A DNA stretch of 64,000 nt from CAVRUH01 sp963822595 (GCA_963822595.1 CAWGIG010000001.1:744001-808000), one strand, 5' to 3'; shown: positions 9,230 to 17,644, numbered from the stretch's first letter. Notes: generated from the sequence alone by a model not told the origin. Program-made: numbers and translations.

Positions 9230-10261
9230 CTAAGGAACCGGTACTCTTGCAATAAGTTCATCAATGCACAGATCGGGTGTAATCCCTTCTGCTTCTGCGC
9301 GATAGGATAAGAGAACCCGGTGGCGCAGCACATCATGAGCCAAGGCTTGAACATGATCAGGACCGACAAAATCCATTCCCTGTAAGAACGCCAATGCTTT
9401 GGCACTTCGCGCTAAACTAATTGTGGCACGGGTGCTTGCCCCATATTGAACCCAACCCGTGATATCGGCACCGTACTTGCCCGGATTGCGCGTTGCAAGA
9501 ACGAGCTCGATAATATACTGCTGCATGTTTTTTCCGAGATAGACATCTAGGACCGCTTCACGCGCATCGAAAACATCTTCCTGGGTGAGTTTGCGAGCTA
9601 ACACCGGATGATCGACAGGTTTTGCGCTTGCTTCATTGAGAACGAGATTGAGGATTTCGTTTTCATTTTGAGCATTTGGGTACCCTACATTTACTTTTAA
9701 GAGGAAGCGATCCATTTGCGCTTCAGGCAATGGATAGGTGCCTTCTTGTTCAATAGGGTTTTGTGTTGCCATCACTAGAAACAGCTTAGGGAGAGTGTAG
9801 GTATTTTTACCTACGGTGATTTGCCTTTCACCCATGGCTTCTAGGAGAGCTGATTGAACTTTTGCGGGGGCTCTATTGATTTCATCGGCTAGGATTAGAT
9901 TGTGGAATAACGGACCCTTTTGGAATTCAAAAGTGCCTGTTTCCATTCTAAAAATGTCGGTACCGGTCAAATCTGCCGGCAAAAGATCGGGAGTAAATTG
10001 AACGCGATGAAAGTTGCTTTCGATTCCGGTGCTTAGGATTTTGATGGCGCGTGTTTTTGCCAATCCGGGGGCCCCTTCAACTAACAGATGGCCATCTGCA
10101 AGAATGGCAATGAGTAGTCGGTTAACCAGTTTCTCTTGGCCTATCACCATTTGATTCAAATAAGTGTTCAGCTCTTGAAACTGGCTCAGTAATTGTCGGG
10201 CTTTCCCCTTTTTTCTTTCCAGAACTGCTTGATTGATTTCTTCTACCTGGTAACTAGTCAT
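9230..10261 (-). CDS. moxR: MoxR-family AAA+ ATPase
   Basis: A 343-aa ATPase. It has a Walker A motif (VEGAPGLAKTRAIK), a Walker B (LILADEINRAP), sensor 1 (MATQNPIEQEGTYPLPEAQ) and the RVLLSYRAEAEG segment typical of MoxR C-terminal lid domains. It is the first gene of the Bat operon and is preceded by a ~140-bp spacer. MoxR proteins act as chaperones for VWA-containing complexes. The length is normal for the family and every motif is intact. Confidence 0.95.
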   Translation of the reverse strand: MTSYQVEEINQAVLERKKGKARQLLSQFQELNTYLNQMVIGQEKLVNRLLIAILADGHLLVEGAPGLAKTRAIKILSTGIESNFHRVQFTPDLLPADLTGTDIFRMETGTFEFQKGPLFHNLILADEINRAPAKVQSALLEAMGERQITVGKNTYTLPKLFLVMATQNPIEQEGTYPLPEAQMDRFLLKVNVGYPNAQNENEILNLVLNEASAKPVDHPVLARKLTQEDVFDAREAVLDVYLGKNMQQYIIELVLATRNPGKYGADITGWVQYGASTRATISLARSAKALAFLQGMDFVGPDHVQALAHDVLRHRVLLSYRAEAEGITPDLCIDELIARVPVP

Positions 10262-10402
10262 AAATCACACCTATAGAATAAGTTTATCCGTAGGCATTCT
10301 ACCAATTTTCGGATACTTTTTTCAAGTGCTGATTTTTAACTCTGTCAAGTCTTTCAAGGATAAACTCTTGTCAAATCATCATCGAAATCATCAACAAAAT
10401 CA

Positions 10403-10789
10403 TCAATCAGCCACTGGGCTCCATATGTATCTTTTCCAAGAGCTTTGTTTTAAATCTTCAGTCTGTATCCGGGGTTTACTAGAAAAATTGTTTATGTATT
10501 TTTGAGGATTTTTTGAAATATTTCTTAAATTATCAGAAAGTTTCCTAGAATTATAGCTTACGTAAACACAAGGCAATGTTAGCGCAAGACAGATGATCCC
10601 CGCAGGAACAGCTGCCGCAGCAACAAAGGCGATATTAAGAATAAATAGGGCTATGCCAGCAACTAGGGCTGCTAAGCCCACTAAGCTCACTTTTTCACTA
10701 AACATTTTAATATCTTTTCTAAATTGCACATATTCAGGATCAAATGTACTTCTAAATCCATTTACAAAACCTGCAACAATACTATTCAT
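10403..10789 (-). CDS. Small bilobed membrane protein, candidate inclusion-membrane (Inc-like) protein
   Basis: A 128-aa protein with a good AAGGAG site before the ATG. Residues ~33-80 form two adjacent hydrophobic helices separated by a very short turn (VGLAALVAGIALFILN, then AFVAAAAVPAGIICLALTL), with hydrophilic N- and C-terminal tails. This bilobed hydrophobic domain of ~45-50 residues is the only recognised hallmark of chlamydial Inc proteins, which are type III secreted into the inclusion membrane. There is no sequence-level homology that I recognise, so the Inc assignment is inference; an ordinary small inner-membrane protein is the alternative. Confidence 0.65.
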   Translation of the reverse strand: MNSIVAGFVNGFRSTFDPEYVQFRKDIKMFSEKVSLVGLAALVAGIALFILNIAFVAAAAVPAGIICLALTLPCVYVSYNSRKLSDNLRNISKNPQKYINNFSSKPRIQTEDLKQSSWKRYIWSPVAD

Positions 10790-10918
10790 TTTTAAAACTC
10801 CTTTTATTGAATTACAGAAGATAATATCAGAAAACTGATTAATTATTCAATACATATTTATAAAACAATAAATTAATATTGAAACTTGAACAAAAATAGA
10901 GGGATTCATTTTAGAAAT

Positions 10919-10940
10919 GGATCGGGGATGTCCCCGATCC
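10919..10940 (-). terminator. GC-rich hairpin downstream of the acidic protein gene
   Basis: Stem GGATCGGGG / CCCCGATCC, nine base pairs with a four-base loop, lying 10 bp past the stop at 10951 on the minus strand. The following bases are only moderately T-rich, so termination efficiency is uncertain. Confidence 0.5.
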
Positions 10941-10950
10941 TAGGAAGTGA

Positions 10951-11301
10951 TTACTCTTCGTCTTCTTCATCGGAGAATTCAAGATCGTCTAGATCCATAT
11001 CGTCTTCGTCATCGAATTCCAACTCATCTAAATCTAAATCGTCCTCTTCTTCTTCATCGAGATCGGAGAACGACACAGCTGCTTCCATCACATATTGAAG
11101 ATCCGGAGCAATTGCCGCTTCGATTTTCTTAAAATCGGCCGTAGTGTTTACGTTTTTGAAGTGGGATTGAAGTCTGCTGATTGCTAGGAGCAAAGCATCG
11201 GCTTCGCCTTGATAATCGGTATCCTCTTGAACTTCTTTTTTAAGTTCCATTTCAAACTCAGTCAAACCTTCCTTTAACTCAGTGATTTCTGCTATATCCA
11301 T
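10951..11301 (-). CDS. Hypothetical protein with highly acidic C-terminal tail
   Basis: A 116-aa protein preceded by an AAGGA site. Residues 1-80 are predicted mainly helical (MDIAEITELKEGLTEFEMEL...), and the last ~38 residues are almost entirely Asp/Glu with Leu at regular positions (DLDLDELEFDDEDDMDLD and similar). I do not recognise a family. Acidic tails of this kind occur in nucleic-acid mimic, chaperone or histone-binding proteins, but nothing here decides between these. It is a monocistronic minus-strand gene, divergent from bioY. Confidence 0.65.
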   Translation of the reverse strand: MDIAEITELKEGLTEFEMELKKEVQEDTDYQGEADALLLAISRLQSHFKNVNTTADFKKIEAAIAPDLQYVMEAAVSFSDLDEEEEDDLDLDELEFDDEDDMDLDDLEFSDEEDEE

Positions 11302-11415
11302 AATATTCCTTGTGGTTATTGGCGTGAATTTCGTCCTAGAAAAGCTTTGCCAGTTTATTTAATTTTCCTAAGAACTATAACATAAAAACGGACCCCTGTC
11401 AACCACAACAAACTG

Positions 11416-11444
11416 TTGACTTTGGGTCTTATACAAGATAAAAT
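11416..11444 (+). promoter_or_regulatory. Promoter of bioY
   Basis: TTGACT at 11416-11421 and TAAAAT at 11439-11444 are separated by 17 bp, close to the sigma-70/sigma-66 consensus. The expected start of transcription is about 20 bp upstream of the coding region, which has an AAGGAG ribosome binding site at 11457-11462. Confidence 0.75.
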
Positions 11445-11469
11445 AGTGGCTTAATTAAGGAGTTTACCT

Positions 11470-12024
11470 ATGAGCCAACAGCAAGTTTTAAGTCAGACGC
11501 ATGAAAATAACGAGTACCTAAGCACCCTCTTTCAAGTTATTGGCGGTTCGCTTTTTATTGCCCTATGCGCTCAAATCAAAATACCTCTATGGTTTACCCC
11601 GGTACCGATCTCTCTGCAAACTCTTGCTGCCATGCTAATCGGCGGGATGTATGGGGCAAGGATGGGTACTATGTCGTTAGTTCTTTATCTGGCTCAAATT
11701 AGCGCAGGACTCCCTGTTTGCGTCGGTGGAGTGAGTGATTCTTTAAGGTTATTCGGCCCTAGCGCCGGCTACCTTTATGGAATGGTCGTACAGACTTATC
11801 TTGTAGGCTGGTTATTTGAACGTCGTAGCACAATGTCTTCCGCCAAGTTGCTTCTTTCAGTATTAGCGGTTAGCTTCATTCAATTGGGAATGGGTACTGC
11901 TTGGTTAGCCGCTTTTGTTGGCTGGAAGAATGCTCCTATGATGGGATTCTACCCCTTCATCCCCGGCGATATCATTAAAGTTATCGCAGCCACTACCTTT
12001 TGCCAAAAAATAAGAAAAATATAG
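11470..12024 (+). CDS. bioY: Biotin transporter substrate-binding membrane protein BioY
   Basis: A 184-aa membrane protein with five or six hydrophobic helices. It carries the BioY pattern KIPLWFTPVPISLQTLAAML, followed by GARMGTMSLVLYLAQISAGLPV and FGPSAGYLYGM, with the C-terminal WKNAPMMGFYPFIPGDIIK that contacts biotin in the S-component fold. BioY is the substrate-specific component of ECF biotin transporters and can work alone in some bacteria; no EcfA or EcfT gene is visible here. It has its own promoter, is monocistronic, and points to uptake of host biotin. Confidence 0.95.
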   Translation: MSQQQVLSQTHENNEYLSTLFQVIGGSLFIALCAQIKIPLWFTPVPISLQTLAAMLIGGMYGARMGTMSLVLYLAQISAGLPVCVGGVSDSLRLFGPSAGYLYGMVVQTYLVGWLFERRSTMSSAKLLLSVLAVSFIQLGMGTAWLAAFVGWKNAPMMGFYPFIPGDIIKVIAATTFCQKIRKI

Positions 12025-12312
12025 TTTATCATTTCATGAGGGCTGAAAGCCAGCTTCGTGACACCCTAGGCAGAAGCAAAGCGAAGGGCAATGTCATCAA
12101 CTTAAAGAATAGTTTATCACCTCATGAGGGCTGAAAGCCAGGATGGTGACAGCCCAGGCAGAGCGAAGCGAAGGCCTGGGTGCAGGATGAAAAAAATGAA
12201 AAAGCCCTGCAAGGGCGACTCATCCATTTTTGCATAGATATAATTTCACCAAAATGAGTCGCCCTTCCAGGGCTCTGACTTTTTTTATCGACGTCACCCA
12301 GGCCTTCGCTTC
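12025..12312. repeat. Family C intergenic repeat, left half interrupted by the group II intron
   Basis: From about 12086 to 12312 this matches, base for base over most of its length, the left part of the complete copy at 59651-59951: AATGTCATCAACTTAAAGAA, TAGTTTATCA, CATGAGGGCTGAAAGCC, CCCAGGCAGAGCGAAGCGAA, a hairpin of AAAGCCCTGCAAGGGCGA with TCGCCCTTCCAGGGCTCTGA, and CGTCACCCAGGCCTTCGCTT. Homology stops abruptly there, at the 3' boundary of the intron. An extra partial copy precedes it (12025-12085). Confidence 0.85.
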
Positions 12313-12357
12313 TCTGAGAGAGTAGAGGAGACCGGTTGCCCGGCTCCCCCCTCATTA

Positions 12358-12390
12358 GATCCCATCGTGCCCAATTAAGGCAATGGGCTC
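12358..12390 (-). ncRNA. Group II intron domain V
   Basis: Read on the minus strand: GAGCCCAT, TGCC, loop, GGCA, CG bulge, ATGGGATC. This matches the geometry of domain V (lower stem, two-base bulge, upper stem). The usual third-position pair is replaced by G opposite A. Confidence 0.75.
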
Positions 12391-12416
12391 CCGACAAATC
12401 ACTCGCTTTGTCCTCT

Positions 12417-13742
12417 TCAAAATAGCCTATGTTTGATTGTAAGGGCTGGAAGTGGGTATTTAGTGCGAAACATATCGAATTTCTTCCATGTCATGGATGG
12501 GTTCTGACTCCTTCGATTGATCCATTTGAAGAAGATTCTTACTGCTTCTTCTACAAATGCTTTTATGTATTCGAAGTTAAAGGAAACACCGTAGTATTGG
12601 ATGTGTCCTCTCAGTTTCGAGCAGAATGTTTTCCACAACGGGACTAATTTAATAGTGTTTCTTTTCTCTTTTATCCAATTTGCAACCCTTTTTATTTTGG
12701 TCACAAATCTTTTCTTCGCAGTCTTTACTTTTGGTATCCATTTTCCTAATCTTGTTTTCCCGAAAAAGAATGTGAAACCTAAGAAATCGAAAGTACCTTG
12801 TTGTATACCTTGTCGGGCTTTTACCACCGAGAAGGGGACAACTTTAGTTTTATCTTTGTTCAATTTAAGTTTAAATTTTGCAAGACGTTTATCTAGTACT
12901 TCCAAGATTCTTTTGGCATCTCCTTCTTTTTCACAACAGATGATTGCATCATCTGCGTATCTGAACAGCTTTACTATTCCTCGACAATTTGGTTGAACAT
13001 TTTCTTCAATCCAGGTGTCTAATACGTAGTGTGCATAGATATTCGACATGATTGGGCTACATACCGATCCCTGAGGAACACCTTCTTCTGTTATTTTAAG
13101 TTCTCCATCTGATAAAATGCCTGCTTTGAACATTCTTATGATGTATCTCATGAACTTGGGATCTTTAATTTTCATTCGCATGAAATCTTCCAGGATCTTA
13201 TGATCTATGGTACCAAAGAAGTTTGCCATGTCGATATCAATGACTGTTTCAATTTCATTTCTAAAAAGGAATTTATGCAGTGCTTTGATAGCGTCATGGC
13301 AGCTTTTACCGGGTCTAAAACCAAATGAACAGTCTTTAAATATTGGATCATATATGTTCTCCAATATTTTCCCTGTCTGCATCTGGATTATTTTATCTTC
13401 AAAGTTGCTGATACCGAGAGGTCGATAGGCTCCTGGCTTATCTTCCTTCTCGATAAGTACTTCTCTTATATTCCCAGGTCTGTAGGCCATCTTCTTCATG
13501 CGATCGAGAAGGTTATTTAGGTTTCTTATGAGATTTTCCCCATAATGTTCTTTTGTAACCTTATCAATTCCAACCGCTTTCTTCCCGTCAAGCTTATGGA
13601 AGCATTTTAGAAGAGACTCCTCATTATAGAAATGCATCAGAGCCGTAAATTCTTTATGAGGGTCTTTTGCAGAGAGCCAAGCTACTCTTTCAAGTTTTGT
13701 ATCCGTATCCCATATGGGTTTTGGAGTCTCTATTGTACTCAT
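12417..13742 (-). CDS. Group II intron reverse transcriptase/maturase
   Basis: A 441-aa protein with reverse transcriptase blocks in order: KAVGIDKVTKEHY (RT1), GAYRPLGISNFEDKIIQ (RT2), SFGFRPGKSCHDAIKAL (RT3), VIDIDMANFFGTIDH (RT4), GVPQGSVCSPIMSNIY, and the catalytic YADD at residues 262-265. A thumb/maturase region follows with LRGHIQYYGVSFNFEY, typical of the X (GIIM) domain. No HNH endonuclease domain follows, so mobility would use an endonuclease-independent route. The protein splices and mobilises its own intron. All motifs are intact, so the element may still be active. Confidence 0.93.
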   Translation of the reverse strand: MSTIETPKPIWDTDTKLERVAWLSAKDPHKEFTALMHFYNEESLLKCFHKLDGKKAVGIDKVTKEHYGENLIRNLNNLLDRMKKMAYRPGNIREVLIEKEDKPGAYRPLGISNFEDKIIQMQTGKILENIYDPIFKDCSFGFRPGKSCHDAIKALHKFLFRNEIETVIDIDMANFFGTIDHKILEDFMRMKIKDPKFMRYIIRMFKAGILSDGELKITEEGVPQGSVCSPIMSNIYAHYVLDTWIEENVQPNCRGIVKLFRYADDAIICCEKEGDAKRILEVLDKRLAKFKLKLNKDKTKVVPFSVVKARQGIQQGTFDFLGFTFFFGKTRLGKWIPKVKTAKKRFVTKIKRVANWIKEKRNTIKLVPLWKTFCSKLRGHIQYYGVSFNFEYIKAFVEEAVRIFFKWINRRSQNPSMTWKKFDMFRTKYPLPALTIKHRLF

Positions 13743-14221
13743 ACGTTTCCTTATTCAGATTGATTAATGCCGAGGATTCCTTCCCTCCAGTAACTCCGCA
13801 AAGACTCACGTCTCCTTGTTCGCCCCTTCATCGGTACTACGAATCCATCTGCCATCCTGTCGCCATCCCGAGCTGCTCACTGTTACATTTGCAGATCAGT
13901 ACTTCTTCCTTGAAGAGCTAAGGACTTCCCACGTTCACCATTTTATCTTCGATACATGCCCTGTTCACCGACCCCGAGGAGCCATATATCTCATCCCCTA
14001 TAGCGAGATATATAGTAATGCCTTCCGTCAACACTCACAGCGTCGGCCTCCTAAAAGTTATCTATAACGGGGCTCAATCACACGGCCTGCATCTTCCCTG
14101 TCATACGCTTAACTCAATTCGTTACCTCCTAGAGTCCAATGACTCGGTATAGCAAGTTTGGGTTTAACTCCCTAGTGACGACTTACACGTCACTGATAAA
14201 ATAGCGCCTCGTGGCGCACGA

Positions 14222-14332
14222 GTGACTCGATTTATCGAGTCTTTCGACCTGAAATTTATTTCAGGCTTCTTCGTGGATAGCTATCTCGCCCGTAATAAAT
14301 TCCGGGGCGAAAGACTCGATAAATCGAGTCAC
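14222..14332. repeat. Large palindrome with internal hairpins at the intron 5' exon
   Basis: Outer arms GTGACTCGATTTATCGAGTC (extended by TTTCG) and its reverse complement form a ~27-bp stem. Inside are further self-complementary segments: CCTGAAATTTATTTCAGG, GGATAGCTATC and CGCCCG...CGGGGCG, giving a multi-branched structure. The intron 5' end begins at 14219, so this palindrome is the intron's upstream exon. No second copy is present in the window. Confidence 0.85.
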
Positions 14333-14344
14333 TCCAGAGGCATA

Positions 14345-14425
14345 TACAATTTTCTTTAAGTTGATGACATTGAGCGAAACGGAGGCCTGGGCTATCAATA
14401 GGCTGACCTTTAGCCCTATGAAATA
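14345..14425. repeat. Partial, rearranged family C repeat right of the intron
   Basis: Contains TTTCTTTAAGTTGATGACAT and GGCCTGGGCTATCAA...AGGCTGACCTTTAGCCCT, degenerate matches to the right half of the complete copy near 59880-59950. The order of the blocks is changed relative to that copy. It follows the gcvPB stop region on the minus strand. Confidence 0.65.
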
Positions 14426-14445
14426 GATGAATCGTTTGTCCTTAA

Positions 14446-14820
14446 TTATTGATTAATTGCTGTAAGGACAGGGGTTTTTGCTGCCCGAACCTCGTCGAGG
14501 CGCTTTACAGACAAGGTGTGAGGGGCGGTTTTCACTAACTCAGGGTTGGTCTTAATTTCTTCAATGATGGACTTCAAAATCTCTATAAAGCGATCCAAAG
14601 TCGCTTTCGATTCGGTTTCCGTAGGTTCTATCAACATGCATTCTTTGACAATCAGCGGAAAATAGATAGTAGGTGCATACACCCCATAATCCAATAGCCT
14701 TTTTGCAATATCCAAAGCACGCACTCCCTTGTCCAAATACTGATCGGCACTGATAACAAACTCATGCATGCAATGCTGCGGATAAGGAACATTAAAAAGT
14801 GTTTGCAATTGCGATTTCAA
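14446..14820 (-). pseudogene. gcvPB: C-terminal part of glycine dehydrogenase subunit 2 (frameshifted from gcvPB)
   Basis: A 124-aa frame that continues the P2 subunit: LQTLFNVPYPQHCMHEFVIS, LDKGVRALDIAKRLLDYGVY, APTIYFPLIVKECMLIEPTE. Intact GcvPB proteins are about 475-490 aa, and the 349-aa upstream frame plus this one adds to that. The junction, read on the minus strand, is GCC GTA TAAATGCGAATTA; restoring one T (GTA TTA AAT GCG AAT) gives AVLNANYLKSQL, the expected family sequence. So a single-base deletion near 14832 separates the two frames. Either the gene is inactive or this is a sequence error. Confidence 0.85.
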
Positions 14821-14831
14821 ATAATTCGCAT

Positions 14832-15881
14832 TTATACGGCAAGCTCAGCAATCTTTCGCATCCCATAATTGCCATGAAGCATCACATATAAATAAGCCCG
14901 AAGATAAATGGCAAAATTGCCATGAAATGAGGCAATATGGCCGATCGTGTAAGGTGCTTCCCAAACGAGATGATATCTTTCACCCATCTTTTCAACTCGT
15001 GGGACCGGAAGAAACTCTTTCAATCGCTCATTGCATAGAACAGGGGCAGACCCCGGACCTCCTCCTCCATGCGGCGTAGAAAATGTCTTGTGTAGATTGA
15101 TGTGCATCACATCGAATCCCATTTCACCCGGTCGGACAACATTCAACATGGGATTGAGATTGGCTCCATCATAATAGAGGAGGCCTCCACTTTGATGGAC
15201 AATTTTGGCGATTTCCAATATCACGGGACTGAACAATCCCAAGGTATTTGGATTTGTCAGCATGAGACAAGAGGTTCTTTCCGAAACTGATCTTCGCAAA
15301 TCCTCAAGATCCAAGTCACCATGCGCATTCGTCTTGATGGGAATGATCTTTAAACCCGCCATAGAAGCCGTTGCAGGGTTCGTTCCATGGGCATTATCAG
15401 GGATTAAAACTTCATCGCGCTTGAAATGACCACTTTTGCAATGGTAGGCATGAATCATCCGAACTCCAACGAATTCTCCTTGGGCGCCGGCGTTGCTAAG
15501 AAGCGATCCACTTTTCATTCCACAAACAAAACACAACTTTCCAATGAGCTCATAGATGACTTGAAGATTTCCTTGCACGCTTTCATCAGGCGCTAGCGGA
15601 TGGGTTCTTGTGAATCCCGGAAGTGATGCGCACCATTCATTCACTCTGGGGTTAAGTTTCATCGTACAACTTCCTAGCGGATAAAATGCTGTATCGATTC
15701 CCCTATTTTTATGAGCCAGCAAACTAAAATGACGTGTTAAATCGAGCTCAGAAATTTCGGGAAGGGGAATTTCTTCTTTTCTCAGCAATTTCGAAGGGGG
15801 TTGAAAGCTTTTGAATTCAGGTTCATCTTTGGGAAGACTATAAGCACGATGACCCTTTTGCGATTTTTCGAATATTGTCAT
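14832..15881 (-). CDS. gcvPB: Glycine dehydrogenase (decarboxylating) subunit 2, N-terminal part; frameshifted
   Basis: A 349-aa frame containing the P2 (PLP-binding) subunit up to HGNYGMRKIAELAV, then a premature TAA. The PLP lysine is K265 in INLHKTFSTPHGGGGPGSAP, and AHGTNPATASMAG and the FYPLGSCTMKLNPR cofactor-contact motif are present. With GcvPA it forms the P protein, which decarboxylates glycine and passes the aminomethyl group to lipoyl-GcvH. The remaining ~124 residues are in another frame at 14446-14820 because of a one-base deletion. The start overlaps the gcvPA stop as TAATG. Confidence 0.92.
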   Translation of the reverse strand: MTIFEKSQKGHRAYSLPKDEPEFKSFQPPSKLLRKEEIPLPEISELDLTRHFSLLAHKNRGIDTAFYPLGSCTMKLNPRVNEWCASLPGFTRTHPLAPDESVQGNLQVIYELIGKLCFVCGMKSGSLLSNAGAQGEFVGVRMIHAYHCKSGHFKRDEVLIPDNAHGTNPATASMAGLKIIPIKTNAHGDLDLEDLRRSVSERTSCLMLTNPNTLGLFSPVILEIAKIVHQSGGLLYYDGANLNPMLNVVRPGEMGFDVMHINLHKTFSTPHGGGGPGSAPVLCNERLKEFLPVPRVEKMGERYHLVWEAPYTIGHIASFHGNFAIYLRAYLYVMLHGNYGMRKIAELAV

Positions 15882-17182
15882 TAGGAAAGACTCCTTGCCG
15901 CTATGTGACAGAATCTATCGAGCTGCTCTTTATTTTTTGTTTCCGTAACAGCAATCAGAAGACAATTTTGCATGTCCGGAAAAAACCGACTCAGCTCAAG
16001 ACCGGGTTCGATTTTATTCTCTCTGAAATTCTTGATCAAATTTTCTATGGGTCTATCAAATTTTATGGTGAATTCATTAAACGTCGGGGCTTTACTCCAT
16101 GCGGTGACACCCGGTATTTTCAAAAGTTGCGTTTTGAGATATTCGGCTCTTTGATAGTTTGTAAGGGCTATTTTCTTTACGCCCTCTTTTCCATACCAGA
16201 GCATTGCCACGAGGGACCCCAAAGCAGCCAGAGCTTGATTCGTGCAAATATTGGACGTCGCTTTTTCTCTGCGGATGTGCTGTTCGCGAGCTTGAAGTGT
16301 CAGAACATACCCCTTTTTTCCTTCGGTATCGATTGTTTCTCCGACGATTCTTCCGGGAAGTTGTCTCACAAGTTCTTGGCGACAGGCGATATATCCTGCA
16401 TAGGGCCCCCCAAATTGCAAGGGCAATCCAAAAGGCTGGCAGTCTCCTACGGCAATATCTGCACCGAGTTCCTTAGCGGATTCGTATAAACCATAAACCA
16501 TGGGATTTGCTGAAATAATAACTAAAGCTCCCACTTCATGAGCCTGCTTCACGATGGTTTTGATGTCTAAGATTTCACCAAAAAAATTCGGGTAGGAGAT
16601 CAATACGGCTGCCGTTGTGTTATCAAGATTTTCGATGGTATCCAAAACGGCATCTTGGCTGCAAAGATACTGTTCAATAACGCCGCGGTAAAGGGGATGT
16701 AGTCCATTTGCAATGACGACTTTTTTACGATTTTTTTGGTGCCTGAATGCCATTAGAAGAGCTTCTGCGCATGCCGAGCCGCCATCATAGACAGATGCAT
16801 TGGAGACATCCATTCCTGTCAGGGCGCAAATGGCCGATTGAAACTCAAAGATGATTTGGAGCATCCCCTGGGAGGCTTCAGCTTGATAGGGGGTATAGGA
16901 AGTGAGGAACTCCGATTTGCTGCAAATAGCCCCTACAATAGCAGGAACATGGTGTTCATAGGCTCCGGCACCGAGATAGTTTTCGAAGGATGGGAAAGTA
17001 TTTTTTGCAGCAATGGACTCCATGAGGCGCATGCCTTCATATTCTGAAAGGCCATCATCGTAGTCGGGTCGAGGAAGGAACAATTTTTCGGGAATGGCAG
17101 AATAGAGTTCTTCGACGCTTTTCACGCCGATACTATCGAGCATCTCTTTGATTTGCGCTTCTTGGTTAGCACAATAATCCAT
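15881..17182 (-). CDS. gcvPA: Glycine dehydrogenase (decarboxylating) subunit 1
   Basis: A 433-aa product from the ATG at 17182, six bases past the gcvH stop; the family start (IKEMLDSIGVKSVEELYSAI) follows directly, so an upstream in-frame start inside gcvH is rejected. Motifs include YTPYQAEASQGMLQIIFEFQ, DVSNASVYDGGSACAEA, and LPLQFGGPYAGYIACRQELV, all typical of the P1 subunit. It partners with GcvPB. Full length with no defects. Confidence 0.95.
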   Translation of the reverse strand: MDYCANQEAQIKEMLDSIGVKSVEELYSAIPEKLFLPRPDYDDGLSEYEGMRLMESIAAKNTFPSFENYLGAGAYEHHVPAIVGAICSKSEFLTSYTPYQAEASQGMLQIIFEFQSAICALTGMDVSNASVYDGGSACAEALLMAFRHQKNRKKVVIANGLHPLYRGVIEQYLCSQDAVLDTIENLDNTTAAVLISYPNFFGEILDIKTIVKQAHEVGALVIISANPMVYGLYESAKELGADIAVGDCQPFGLPLQFGGPYAGYIACRQELVRQLPGRIVGETIDTEGKKGYVLTLQAREQHIRREKATSNICTNQALAALGSLVAMLWYGKEGVKKIALTNYQRAEYLKTQLLKIPGVTAWSKAPTFNEFTIKFDRPIENLIKNFRENKIEPGLELSRFFPDMQNCLLIAVTETKNKEQLDRFCHIAARSLS

Positions 17183-17187
17183 GGCTT

Positions 17188-17523
17188 CTAATCCTTGAGG
17201 ACTTTTAATTCTTCGGGGTTGGATAATTTGATTTGAAAGAGCCAACCTTCTTTTTCTGCGGAGCGATTGACGAGTTCGGAATCTTCATTTAGGGCTGTGT
17301 TGACCTTTTGAATGATACCTGAGACTGGAGAGTAGACATCCGCGGCAGCTTTGGTGGATTCTAGAACGACAGCTTCTTCGCCGCTTTTGACTTGGGAGCC
17401 GATTTCCGGAAGTTCTACATAGACGATGACGCCCAATTCTTTTTGAGCGTAATCGGTGATCCCTACGGTACCGATTCCATTATCAACCTGAATCCACTCA
17501 TGTGTTTCTGTATATTTTCTCAT
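17188..17523 (-). CDS. gcvH: Glycine cleavage system H protein
   Basis: A 111-aa lipoyl-carrier protein with HEWIQVDNGIGTVGITDYAQ at the N-terminus and lipoylation site VVLESTKAAADVYSPVSG, with the modified lysine at position 58. It is slightly shorter than the usual 120-130 aa, as in chlamydial GcvH. The product shuttles the aminomethyl group between the P, T and L proteins, and must be lipoylated, plausibly by the LplA encoded at 22192-22896. First gene of the gcvH-gcvPA-gcvPB block. Confidence 0.96.
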   Translation of the reverse strand: MRKYTETHEWIQVDNGIGTVGITDYAQKELGVIVYVELPEIGSQVKSGEEAVVLESTKAAADVYSPVSGIIQKVNTALNEDSELVNRSAEKEGWLFQIKLSNPEELKVLKD

Positions 17524-17644
17524 TTTCTTCTTACCAATTTTGATGGTTCAATATAGAAAGCATCTTAATGTATTGTAAAATAACCGAGCAATGAAAAAGG
17601 CTTGTTTGAATCACATCAATCTATTCGTTGACTTGCTGCTATCC

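Larger units (their letters stand above)
12313..14219 (-). mobile_element. Group II intron with encoded maturase
   Basis: On the minus strand the element begins with GTGCGCCACGAGGCGC at 14219, matching the group II 5' consensus GTGYG, and has ~480 bp of RNA scaffold before the reverse transcriptase ORF. Past the ORF, a domain V hairpin lies at 12358-12390 (GAGCCCAT pairs with ATGGGATC, with the CG bulge in GGGCACG), followed by a domain VI stem with a GCAA loop and a bulged A in CTCTACTCTC. The left end is placed at ~12313 (within a few bases), where similarity to a repeat copy resumes. Its 5' exon is a large palindrome (14222-14332). Length is ~1.9 kb. Confidence 0.88.

Noticed and set aside
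11450..11470. Biotin-regulated operator upstream of bioY
   Set aside because: No BirA-type palindrome was found between the promoter and the ribosome site.
12122..12397. Minus-strand ORF over the repeat and intron end
   Set aside because: It spans the repeat and domain V; the frame is a product of repeated sequence and has no ribosome site.
15875..16489. 204-aa plus-strand ORF opposite gcvPA
   Set aside because: It is antisense to a well-conserved gene with intact motifs.
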